DNA from: JAIEPM01 sp964546815 | GTDB lineage: Bacteria > Cyanobacteriota > Vampirovibrionia > Obscuribacterales > Obscuribacteraceae | Assembly (NCBI GenBank): GCA_964546815.1 | Contig: CAZJLR010000029.1 | Location: 1-64,000 of the forward strand | Reading direction: 5' to 3' | Length of the DNA: 64,000 bases | Shown: positions 25,265-33,153 of the stretch, piece after piece | Numbering within the stretch: the first letter of the stretch is position 1 | How the letters are laid out: the number at the start of each line of letters is the position of its first letter | Notes under the pieces: model-generated | The model's input: the letters and a program-made list of their open reading frames with translations, nothing else | The model's database searches: none | Told to the model about the DNA's origin: nothing | Position numbers and translations under genes: made by a program

Positions 25265-27316
25265 GTGATTCAGTGCCCGATTTGCCAAATGATCAACGAA
25301 GATCAAACCCGGTTCTGCGCAGAATGCGGAGCCAGATTGGGCCCGACTCAGCCAGCCCCACCAGCAGCTCCAGCAGCGCAACAAGCGGCTAACCAGGGCT
25401 ATCCTCCGCAACCAGCAAATCCAGCTTATGGCGCTCCACAGCAGGGATATCCAGCAGCTCCGCAAGATCAGGGCTATCCACCCGCTCCTCAAGATAAGCC
25501 AATGAAGAAGCTTCGTTCGCCATTGCTTGCAGGGGACGAACTTGACGACGAGCCACCGCCGCAACCACGCGGAAGGCAGCCAGAACCGCCACAACAACGG
25601 GGGCCGTTGCACTCACCACTTCTGGGAGATGCCGGAGCGCACGGGCATCATCCGCCAGCCCCGCAAGGACAGAGCGGCAGACAACACTTGCATTCTCCAT
25701 TACTCGGTGACGCAGCCCATCACGAACCGATGGACCACATGACACCAGCCAGCACCAGCGGGCGACCCGGACTGCATTCACCGCTTTTGGGTGACGCAGC
25801 AGGGCACGGTTCACCTGAAGCAGCTCCCGGTGCAAGCGGACGACATTTGCATTCACCCTTGCTGGGTGACGCAGGCTCTCACGGCAATCACTACCCAGAT
25901 CAATATCAAGGACAGGGGCAGGGCCAAGCAAGCGCCAGCGGCAAACATCATTTGCACTCACCACTCCTGGGCGGTGACGATCAAGACGACTATTATGATG
26001 ATGCGCCTGTTCAAAGAAAAGGCGGACTGCATTCACCCATTCTGGGCGGCGGTGGCGGTGGACAGCCAAGCAGAGGCGGTCTCAGGTCACCTATCTTAGG
26101 TGCTGCTGCGTCTGGCAGCGACCAGTTTTATGATGAAGATGACTATGATTCAGACCCATATGCAGATGAGGGCAATCCAAATATTTTGCGCTCGCCACTT
26201 TTGAGCTCAAAAATGGATCACCACGATCTCGACCATCCGCCACAACCAAGACAGGCGCCTCCAAAAGGCAAAGCACAAATGCCGCCGCAGCAGGCTCAGC
26301 AATACCAGCAAGCACCAGCGCAATATCAGCAGGGTCCGCCATCTCAACCGGCACCAGCGCAATATCAGCAAGGTCCGCCATCGCAGCCTGCGCCGGCGCA
26401 ATATCAGCAAGCTCAGCCACAATATGCGGCTCCGGCTCCGGCTCAGGCTCAAGCTCCGGCGCAGTATTCGGCCCCGCCAGGTTTCTATACAGAACCAGCA
26501 CAAACGCCGCCAGCGGCTCCAGCGCAACAAACCTATGCAAACCCAATGGCAGCGGCACCGGCACAAGCCGTTCAGCAAGCTGCGCCGGCTCAGCCAGTTC
26601 AGCAAACTGCGCCTCCAGCGTCAGCCGCGCAAATATCGCCCCCTGCAGGCTTTCAGGATGCGCCTGAGGAAGCTTTCCCTGATATGAGTCAATTTAGAAG
26701 AGGCGAAGCTGCCGCCGCTGCTGCTGCTGCCGCTGCGACTCCAGCCCAGGCACAACCGGTTGTTCCTGTATCTTTGAACCTTTCAGGCGGCGTGCCCGAT
26801 CCTGCATCATACATTCCACCCGAATTGGCACCGGCAGACCATCTGGCACCAGCGCCGGCTCAGCCGTTCATCAGCCCTCAGGCTATCGCAGCGACGCCGC
26901 CAGGCCCGACAACTGCGCCGCCAGCAAAGCCGGCAAGCCCAGCCCAATCTCAGGTTGACGCAGCTCCTGTCAAAGAGAAAGCTCCGCTTAAACGATCTAC
27001 ATCTAAGATGTTTGGTGACACCAGCGACGACGATGACTACGACAGTGGACACCCACAAAGTGGCCAGTTGCCGCCCAGAAGCCAATCGTCAGCATTCGGC
27101 GGCGGAGCACCCTATGGTGAACAACAACAGCCATCTTCACCAATGCCCAAACTGCTTGGCGCTATTGCCGTTTTCATGGGAATTCTAAAACTGCCGGCAT
27201 TCTTCTTCTATGCCATTCCGCAGATCAGTCAATATCCGTTTATGGCAGTAGAACAGGGTGCAACAGCCGTAGGCTTGATTGTGCTTGGCTTAGCTTTCTT
27301 AATGTCAAAAAACTAA
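25265..27316 (+). CDS. Zinc-ribbon, LxSPLL-repeat, Pro/Gln-rich membrane protein
   Basis: 683 residues. The N-terminus is a zinc ribbon (CPIC at 4-7, CAEC at 18-21). Next comes a disordered region with nine copies of L-(H/R)-SP-(L/I)-L at about 83, 115, 142, 170, 195, 230, 255, 273 and 308, most followed by GDA and a His/Gly-rich spacer. Then a long Pro/Ala/Gln region with QYQQ-type repeats (about 335-560). The C-terminus has two membrane helices (about 625-680). The GTG has AGGAG upstream. It should be anchored with a large cytosolic tail. The repeated SP motif may be a docking or phosphorylation site; no family recognised beyond the zinc ribbon. Confidence 0.7.
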   Translation: MIQCPICQMINEDQTRFCAECGARLGPTQPAPPAAPAAQQAANQGYPPQPANPAYGAPQQGYPAAPQDQGYPPAPQDKPMKKLRSPLLAGDELDDEPPPQPRGRQPEPPQQRGPLHSPLLGDAGAHGHHPPAPQGQSGRQHLHSPLLGDAAHHEPMDHMTPASTSGRPGLHSPLLGDAAGHGSPEAAPGASGRHLHSPLLGDAGSHGNHYPDQYQGQGQGQASASGKHHLHSPLLGGDDQDDYYDDAPVQRKGGLHSPILGGGGGGQPSRGGLRSPILGAAASGSDQFYDEDDYDSDPYADEGNPNILRSPLLSSKMDHHDLDHPPQPRQAPPKGKAQMPPQQAQQYQQAPAQYQQGPPSQPAPAQYQQGPPSQPAPAQYQQAQPQYAAPAPAQAQAPAQYSAPPGFYTEPAQTPPAAPAQQTYANPMAAAPAQAVQQAAPAQPVQQTAPPASAAQISPPAGFQDAPEEAFPDMSQFRRGEAAAAAAAAAATPAQAQPVVPVSLNLSGGVPDPASYIPPELAPADHLAPAPAQPFISPQAIAATPPGPTTAPPAKPASPAQSQVDAAPVKEKAPLKRSTSKMFGDTSDDDDYDSGHPQSGQLPPRSQSSAFGGGAPYGEQQQPSSPMPKLLGAIAVFMGILKLPAFFFYAIPQISQYPFMAVEQGATAVGLIVLGLAFLMSKN

Positions 27317-27548
27317 TGAGATGATCAAATAGTTATCAAGTTGAACGATCTGCACTCAAAACCAACAGCCAAGAGTCTTTCGGGAATAAGCACCAGCGCA
27401 ACCCTGTGCTATATTCAGCTTGGACAATTTCCAAGTTGATCATAAACTCCAATTTATGAATTGCAGCCTGGATTGATGGAACCGCCAGTGGTGATGATCG
27501 TCGACTTTTAGAGAAGACTTCGCCATTGAATGAAAAGGATGGAGATTG

Positions 27549-28781
27549 ATGCTCTTTAGCAATTCTCGTTTGGCAGACAAGCAAAAGATGTGTGTATTAC
27601 TCAGCATCTGTTTTGTCGGGCTCTTAACTCCTGCATATGCCAAGAAAGTATCGTTTGACTTGCCTTCATCAGACAAGATGACCGAAGGCGCCGGACCACA
27701 AAACGAGCCCGTTGAAAAACCGCGCAACACCAGCCTGGCACCAGTAGGTCTTCATGACGAAGAAAAGCCGGCAGCAGGAAATAATGACGACAGCGATGCC
27801 TTGCTCAAGTCTACTGTCACTCAAAATGATTTTGCAGCCAAGGCGAAAGCCGGCAGTGGCGAAAAGAATGCAGTCGCTTCAGGCAAAGAAGAATCAGTAA
27901 TCGACAAAGGTGGAAAGAAAGGACTGAAGGACAAAGTCATCGGCAAAGACAAAAAGCCTGACGCTCCATTCACCGGACCACTGGCAATCACGCCACCTAG
28001 CGAAGACGAAGAAAACAAAACAGCCGAAGTAATCATGGACGCAGAAAAGCGCCAGATGAGCGAACTCTGGCAATGCACCATAGACCGCAACCCAGACATT
28101 CAATTTGTAATTCAAAAATTGCAGCCGTCATCTGACGCAAATCACGCCATGGCTTCGACTATGAAAGTCTTGAGCGCAACTTTGTTTGGCGCGATGAACA
28201 TGGCACCAATGATGATGCCCGGAGGCATCAGCCAGGTAAATCCAGCCGCGCTGATGGGAATGAGCAGCGGCAGCGGAATGATTCAAGGTCTATTCCAGGA
28301 CAGAGCTCAAAAAGCCGCTAAGAAACAAGCCATTTCTCAAGAGCAAGCCACAATCCTCTACAAAATTGTGCGCGACACTGCAGACAAACTTGTAGCAAGT
28401 TATCGCGATTACAAGAAAGAACAGTCTGCTGTTCTCCGTGCAAATGCCGACCTGGCTGACCTTCAAGCCATGGTTGCCGAAGCACCTCGCAACGATCCGG
28501 CTAAAGCCATCGACATGGAATACACTTTGCGCAAACAAAAGCGCGACATCGAAGAGAAGTCCGAACAACTTCGCTTGTTTAGACAACAACTCACAGACCT
28601 GGCCGGCGCAGAAGCAATCGACAAACTCGACACTGAATTCATTTCAGAAAGAAACGCAATTGCAAATTCAGTTGGCACGGGCAACGACACCAAATCAGCT
28701 AACGCCCCGGTTTTCGTTAACCCACTAGAGCAGGGTGCCGACTCAAAAAAGATCGCGAGCCCCAGTAACGGGCCCATGTAA
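27549..28781 (+). CDS. Secreted helical hypothetical protein with TolC-like segment
   Basis: The ATG at 27549 has AAGGA eight bases upstream; the adjacent TTG at 27546 is less likely. A signal peptide (VLLSICFVGLLTPAYAKK) is followed by a disordered charged region (about 40-150), a segment reading ELWQCTIDRNPDIQFVIQKL, a Met/Gly-rich stretch, and a long coiled coil (about 255-370: LYKIVRDTADKLVASYRDYKKE, LRKQKRDIEEKSEQLRLFRQQL). The WQxTIDRNPD phrase and coiled coils recall the helical arm of outer-membrane efflux proteins, but there is no full TolC repeat. The function is unknown; it is probably periplasmic. Confidence 0.6.
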   Translation: MLFSNSRLADKQKMCVLLSICFVGLLTPAYAKKVSFDLPSSDKMTEGAGPQNEPVEKPRNTSLAPVGLHDEEKPAAGNNDDSDALLKSTVTQNDFAAKAKAGSGEKNAVASGKEESVIDKGGKKGLKDKVIGKDKKPDAPFTGPLAITPPSEDEENKTAEVIMDAEKRQMSELWQCTIDRNPDIQFVIQKLQPSSDANHAMASTMKVLSATLFGAMNMAPMMMPGGISQVNPAALMGMSSGSGMIQGLFQDRAQKAAKKQAISQEQATILYKIVRDTADKLVASYRDYKKEQSAVLRANADLADLQAMVAEAPRNDPAKAIDMEYTLRKQKRDIEEKSEQLRLFRQQLTDLAGAEAIDKLDTEFISERNAIANSVGTGNDTKSANAPVFVNPLEQGADSKKIASPSNGPM

Positions 28782-28882
28782 CCGGTCTGGCTCATCGAAA
28801 TTAACGACCCGACCTAAGCGGTCCACAGAAACGATATTAACGGCCCGATCGAATCACTAAAAAATTGCAGGGGCGACGCCAT

Positions 28883-29094
28883 GGATACTGCTGGCGAACT
28901 CGAATGTTTAGCGAAGCCGGCACAATATGGACTCTAGCTTGAAGGGCGGCAGCCCTGGGGGCGCAGGCTTCCAGCCTGCTTCGGGAAGCTATTGGCGAAG
29001 AAGCAGGCAAGGATGCCTGCGCCCCCAGGTGGAACGCTCTTAGCTCATATCATCGAACTTGATTCGGCTCCATTTTAGTTCGCCAACAGCATCC
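28883..29094. mobile_element. Module B MITE-like element, copy 1 (inside a module A remnant)
   Basis: Ends GGATACTGCTGGCGAACT and its imperfect inverse form 18-bp terminal inverted repeats. The flanks are CAT on both sides (28880-28882 and 29095-29097), an apparent 3-bp target duplication. Outside that are the two halves of a module A palindrome (GGGGCGACGC to the left, CAGTCGCCC to the right). The interior holds a strong hairpin, CCTGGGGGCGCAGGC... with GCAGGCAAGGATGCCTGC. No transposase frame. It is the reverse complement of the copy at 52543-52734. The surrounding 28782-29223 gap holds nothing else I can support. Confidence 0.75.
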
Positions 29095-29223
29095 CATCAG
29101 TCGCCCTTGTCTTTGGAACGAAGATCCCCACATATGCAGTGCAACGCATACCGTCGCCCTTCCGAACACATTACTTGATATAATGCGCTGGTTATTCATT
29201 AAGAAGATGCAAGGACGGCAAGC

Positions 29224-30210
29224 GTGACTACTAACAACGGACAAAAATTTCTTGCTTGGGGAATCTTGCTACTCTGCCTGGCAGCCATTCCTGCCGGACT
29301 CATGGGCAGAAGCAACAGCTCTTCAGACGACAAGGCCACAGAAAAAGAAGGAAAGAAATTTTCATTCCTCAGCCGCAAAGACCGCATCATACTTGTCAAA
29401 ATCGACGGAACAATACAGAACGATGAGGGCGAGGGCGGGCTATTCCCCAATCCAAATTCTTGTTCGCACGCTCGCAAAACTTTGCGCAAAGCTGTACACG
29501 ATGAACATATAAAAGCCGTTTTGCTTCGCATCAACTCACCTGGCGGCACAGTCGCAATGAGCCAGGAAATCAGCGACGCAGTGAAAGAACTCAGAGAACA
29601 CGGCAAACCTGTGGTTGTGTCGATGGGCGACGTGGCAGCTTCAGGTGGATATTACATTGCTAGTGCCGCAGACAAAATATATGCCTCTCCCGGCACACTT
29701 ACAGGTTCAATCGGCGTGATCATGCACCTCATGAATCTTTCCGAAGTCGAGAAAAAAATCGGCGTAGTTCCATTTGTAATAAAGTCAGGTCAGTTTAAAG
29801 ACATCGGCAGCATGGACAGAGCACCGACAAAAGAAGAAATTGATTTGCTGCAAGGCATCATCATGGATTCATACGACCAATTTGTAACTGCAGTTGCAGA
29901 TGGTCGCAAGATGGACAAAGAACAAGTCAAAAAATTGGCTGATGGCCGCATTTATTCCGGACGCCAGGCACTCAAAGTCAAACTAGTCGACGCAATCGGT
30001 GGCTATGAAGAGGCCATGATGGACATCAAAAAAATATGCAAAGAGAAATACAATCAAGATCTTGTAGTCGATGAAGGTCGCTCGCTCAGCTCGCTGGCTT
30101 CATTACTCGAAGCCAAAATCAGCGTGCCGCAAAGCAATGTTTTAAAAGGATTGATTCCCGAATCAATGAATCCGAAATTTACGAACATGCCCTTGTGGAT
30201 GATGGAGTAA
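29224..30210 (+). CDS. sppA: Signal peptide peptidase SppA, short form
   Basis: A membrane-anchored serine protease that clears cleaved signal peptides. One N-terminal helix (about 10-28) precedes the ClpP-like domain. The Ser-Lys dyad is Ser140 in ASGGYY and Lys192 in SGQFKDIGS. INSPGGTV and LTGSIGVI motifs are present. 328 residues fits the single-domain (Bacillus-like) type. The GTG start has AAGGA about nine bases upstream. It is followed five bases later by a Yip1 gene and then miaA, a likely operon. This suits a genome rich in exported proteins. Confidence 0.95.
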   Translation: MTTNNGQKFLAWGILLLCLAAIPAGLMGRSNSSSDDKATEKEGKKFSFLSRKDRIILVKIDGTIQNDEGEGGLFPNPNSCSHARKTLRKAVHDEHIKAVLLRINSPGGTVAMSQEISDAVKELREHGKPVVVSMGDVAASGGYYIASAADKIYASPGTLTGSIGVIMHLMNLSEVEKKIGVVPFVIKSGQFKDIGSMDRAPTKEEIDLLQGIIMDSYDQFVTAVADGRKMDKEQVKKLADGRIYSGRQALKVKLVDAIGGYEEAMMDIKKICKEKYNQDLVVDEGRSLSSLASLLEAKISVPQSNVLKGLIPESMNPKFTNMPLWMME

Positions 30211-30215
30211 AAAAG

Positions 30216-30827
30216 ATGACTCAAGAAACTCTTAGTCAAGCTTCAGCGCCGGCGCAGCTGGGATTCATCGACACATTCATGGGCACTATTGTGGCGCCTG
30301 TGCAAACTTTCAAAAAACTGAGCGAAGACTGCAGTCACGAAATAAATCATTTGCCTGGAGCTCTCGCTATAGTCGTCCTTGTTTTTGCAATGGATGCACT
30401 GCGCCTGACCCCAGCCAAACACATAGGCTGGGCTCTATTTAACATACCATCAGAAGTAACCGGCGGACTTACACTCTGGGCGCTTTCTGCATTGGTTGTA
30501 GGCTTAACTGCACTTTGTTTTTGCGCACCGACGTCAAAACTACGGGCAGCTTTTGTAACTCTGGCCTGGAGCCTCCTGCCCTGGATTTTCATGGGTCCTA
30601 TCGCCTGCTTCAACAGTGTGCTGGGAAATGCAAACGTGCTCTTTATGGCAATTCCTCTAGTATGGATTTTGGTTTTGCAAATAATCGCAGTAAAACAAAG
30701 TTTTGATATGAAGGTCTGGCAGGCGCTTGTACTCTTCCTCGTAGTGCCGCCGCTGCTGTCCTGGTACCAACTAATGCAATTCCTGCAAGGACTTGCCGCC
30801 ACATTAGGTTCTCTTCTGGCGCAATGA
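30216..30827 (+). CDS. Yip1-family integral membrane protein
   Basis: The ATG at 30216, five bases after the sppA stop with GGAG upstream, is preferred over the in-frame GTG at 30195 inside sppA. A cytosolic start (GFIDTFMGTIVAPVQTFKKLSED) matches the P-x-x-x-F-x-x-L entry of Yip1 domains, followed by five hydrophobic helices. The bacterial function is unknown. The stop overlaps the miaA start (ATGA), so translation is coupled. Confidence 0.75.
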   Translation: MTQETLSQASAPAQLGFIDTFMGTIVAPVQTFKKLSEDCSHEINHLPGALAIVVLVFAMDALRLTPAKHIGWALFNIPSEVTGGLTLWALSALVVGLTALCFCAPTSKLRAAFVTLAWSLLPWIFMGPIACFNSVLGNANVLFMAIPLVWILVLQIIAVKQSFDMKVWQALVLFLVVPPLLSWYQLMQFLQGLAATLGSLLAQ

Positions 30828-31753
30828 GCAAACAAAAAGTCGTCGCCATCGTCGGGCCCACATGCACAGGAAAAACGGCGCTCAGCCTGGCCATTGGGCG
30901 GCGATTTCCAGCTGAGATTATTGGCTGCGATAGTCGCAATGTCTACAAGTATTTTGATATTGGCACGGCAAAGCCTTCAGCTGAAGAACAAGCAGAAATT
31001 CCCCATCATCTTATAGATGTTGCCGAGCCGCAAGAAGAGTTCACTGCGGCCGAATTCGCCAGACAGGCGAGCAAAGCAATAGAGGATATTTCAGCGCGCA
31101 AAAAGGTTCCAATCGTTTGCGGCGGTACAGGTTTTTATGCAAGAGCTTTGCTTGAAGGACTCGGTATACCTGATGTCGGCCCACAGCCTGAGCTTAGAGA
31201 GCAGTTCAAGCTTCTAGAAGAAAATGAGAAAGGCAGCCTCTACAAAAAATTGGCAGAACTAGATCCCATTACTGCGGCTCGCTTGAATGCCAATGATTTA
31301 TTCAGAGTGATAAGGGCACTTGAAGTTTGCATTGTCTCAGGCAAAGCGTTTTCAGCCCAGATAAAAACTGCCGAGCCTCCATACGATGTATTGTGGATTG
31401 GTCTCAATATGAAAAATCGGGACAATTTCAGACCACTGATGAAAAAACGGATTGCAGCCCAAATGGCTCAGGGCATGCTTGAAGAAGTAAGAGATTTAGC
31501 AGAGCGCTTCGGTCACAAACAAAAAATGATGAAGACGGTGAACTATAACGATCTGCTCAGATATCTCGATTCTGAAATCAGTCTCGAAGAAGCCGTGCAG
31601 GAAGCCGAAAAGCACAACTACCAACTGGCACGACGGCAGATTATGTGGTTCAAGACCAACCCAAAAATCAACTGGTTTTATGTAGATGAATCATCAAAAG
31701 AGAAAATTGAACAAGAAGTTATTCAATTAGTAGAGAGCTTCGTATCCCAGTAA
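30824..31753 (+). CDS. miaA: tRNA dimethylallyltransferase
   Basis: It adds the isopentenyl group to A37 of tRNAs reading UNN codons, such as the tRNA-Ser(TGA) in this window. P-loop GPTCTGKT at 11-18, GCDSRNVYKYFDIGTAKP with the substrate-site Asp-Ser-Arg, HHLIDV and VCGGTGFYARALLEG are all present. 309 residues is normal. It starts inside an ATGA overlap with the Yip1 gene. Confidence 0.97.
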   Translation: MSKQKVVAIVGPTCTGKTALSLAIGRRFPAEIIGCDSRNVYKYFDIGTAKPSAEEQAEIPHHLIDVAEPQEEFTAAEFARQASKAIEDISARKKVPIVCGGTGFYARALLEGLGIPDVGPQPELREQFKLLEENEKGSLYKKLAELDPITAARLNANDLFRVIRALEVCIVSGKAFSAQIKTAEPPYDVLWIGLNMKNRDNFRPLMKKRIAAQMAQGMLEEVRDLAERFGHKQKMMKTVNYNDLLRYLDSEISLEEAVQEAEKHNYQLARRQIMWFKTNPKINWFYVDESSKEKIEQEVIQLVESFVSQ

Positions 31754-31967
31754 GCATCAATGTTTTAGGGATCAGCTCAGACGCGAAGAAGAATTGATAT
31801 TCAACAAAGATCAAAATGATGCTTCCTAAATTCCAATTTGGAGATATACTAGATCTGGACTTCTTGATTACCGGCTCGAATATCTAGCAAGCGAGCAAAC
31901 TCAAGGAAAGATCAATAACTCAACAGAGTGTACGCAACGATCTTTTCTCTGCAAGTGGACAATAATC

Positions 31968-32291
31968 ATGCCAAGCAAAAATTTGGAAAATGTATGGAAC
32001 TTACCAGTTCCATGGAGCGACGGAAACATGTCTGCTCGCCTCTGGCAAAAAGGCAGCGGCATAATGGTTTCAGTACCAGAGCTCGACATTAGCTGCTATG
32101 GTCGCTCGCAATCAGAAGCCGTGCTTCGATTGTTCACAAATTTGTTGAAATACTACAATGAGCTAAAAGACAAAGACAATCTCAACTCCCGCCAGGACGC
32201 CCATTTCCAACTTTTGAAAATTTGGGTCAAGGGTGTCGAAAAGAAAATGTGCGCAGGCGAGTCAGTGCTCAGCCTTGCTGGTCGCAATTAA
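31968..32291 (+). CDS. Small HicB-like hypothetical protein (107 aa)
   Basis: The middle (MVSVPELDISCYGRSQSEAVLRLFTNLLKYY) has the strand-turn-helix rhythm of HicB-type partial RNase H folds (VPELD...GxSxxEAV). No HicA-like toxin or DNA-binding domain is adjacent, so a toxin-antitoxin role is not supported. The ATG at 31968 lacks a strong ribosome site. It is transcribed alone. Confidence 0.55.
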   Translation: MPSKNLENVWNLPVPWSDGNMSARLWQKGSGIMVSVPELDISCYGRSQSEAVLRLFTNLLKYYNELKDKDNLNSRQDAHFQLLKIWVKGVEKKMCAGESVLSLAGRN

Positions 32292-32447
32292 GTATCAAGT
32301 TTCACAGTAAATCATCCATACATCCGTATATTGATAGACAGAAGAGTCTAGTGATTTAGCTTGCCGCAAAATTGAACTCTTGACCAGATTTTGTCGTCCA
32401 ACTAAATAGCAGCTGATTTTGTCTCACTGATATTTGTGCACATACAT

Positions 32448-32936
32448 ATGTCGATCAATAGTACATGTCTACAAAAGAAAGGCAGTCGCGCCGGTCTTGC
32501 TCGATTCGTTCTTGCCTGCGCCCTGCTCTTTCGTTGCGCAGTGCCGGCAAGTGCAGATGAATTCACGACAAACGATGAGCAGCAATCCAACAGCAGTCAA
32601 AATCAAAAGCTGCTCGAAATTCGCATTTTTCAAAATCAGCAAGCATCAACAAAACATAAAGAGATGGCTGCTCTAGATAAAAGAGACGATCAGAGCATCA
32701 ACGACTACGGCTACATCGGCAACATCGATTCTCTGAAGTTTCACCACGCAGAATGCGAATACGCTCACCTTATGGCTAAATGCAGACGCATCAAATTCAA
32801 AGACAAAGAAGACGCAATCGAAGCAGGGCTCAAAGCATGCAACTGGTGCATGCCAAAATGGTGGACAAGCGTCAAAGGAGAAATTCTGCGTACAGCCCCA
32901 GCAGCACAGCATTACGAACAGTGCCACCACCTGTAG
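32448..32936 (+). CDS. Secreted protein with Ada-like metal-binding module
   Basis: A signal peptide (LARFVLACALLFRCAVPASA) leads into a charged helical linker and a C-terminal module of about 60 residues, GYIGNIDSLKFHHAECEYA...KDKEDAIEAGLKACNWCMP. This is the G-N-x-x-S-x-x-F-H...C...F...EEAI-x-AG-x-x-C-x-x-C pattern of the Ada-type metal-binding fold, also found at the end of secreted nucleases. Likely metal ligands are the first Cys and the CNWC pair. No nuclease domain is present. The ATG at 32448 or the GTG at 32436 may be the start. Probably a periplasmic metal-binding protein. Confidence 0.65.
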   Translation: MSINSTCLQKKGSRAGLARFVLACALLFRCAVPASADEFTTNDEQQSNSSQNQKLLEIRIFQNQQASTKHKEMAALDKRDDQSINDYGYIGNIDSLKFHHAECEYAHLMAKCRRIKFKDKEDAIEAGLKACNWCMPKWWTSVKGEILRTAPAAQHYEQCHHL

Positions 32937-33153
32937 TGCAAGCCCCAAAAGCCCCAGGCAAAGCAGCACAGATATTCAAAAGCGAAGAATTCTATATAAG
33001 ATAAATACGCTAGATTGAGATCCTTTTGACAATCATTGTCAGGGTATGGATGACAAGCTCAACAGAATCTTGTATTCAGTCTGTGAACATCAACGCAGCA
33101 GCTGCGCAGGACGTGGTATAAACATCTGGAGAGTCGCCACTGGGTAGGGTTTA

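Noticed and set aside
25196..25612. Trp-rich minus-strand frame at the start of the zinc-ribbon gene
   Set aside because: Composition arises from reverse reading of Pro/Ala/Gln codons; no ribosome site.
28782..29223. CRISPR array, suspected from repeats near 28.9 kb
   Set aside because: There are only inverted ends and one hairpin, no regular spacers and no cas genes; it is module B within module A.
31968..32291. HicAB toxin-antitoxin system
   Set aside because: Only a HicB-like fold is hinted at; there is no HicA next to it and no DNA-binding domain.
33046..33147. 33-codon frame just before the DUF4388 gene, a possible leader peptide
   Set aside because: The AGGG before its ATG is too close, and nothing in its sequence suggests attenuation.
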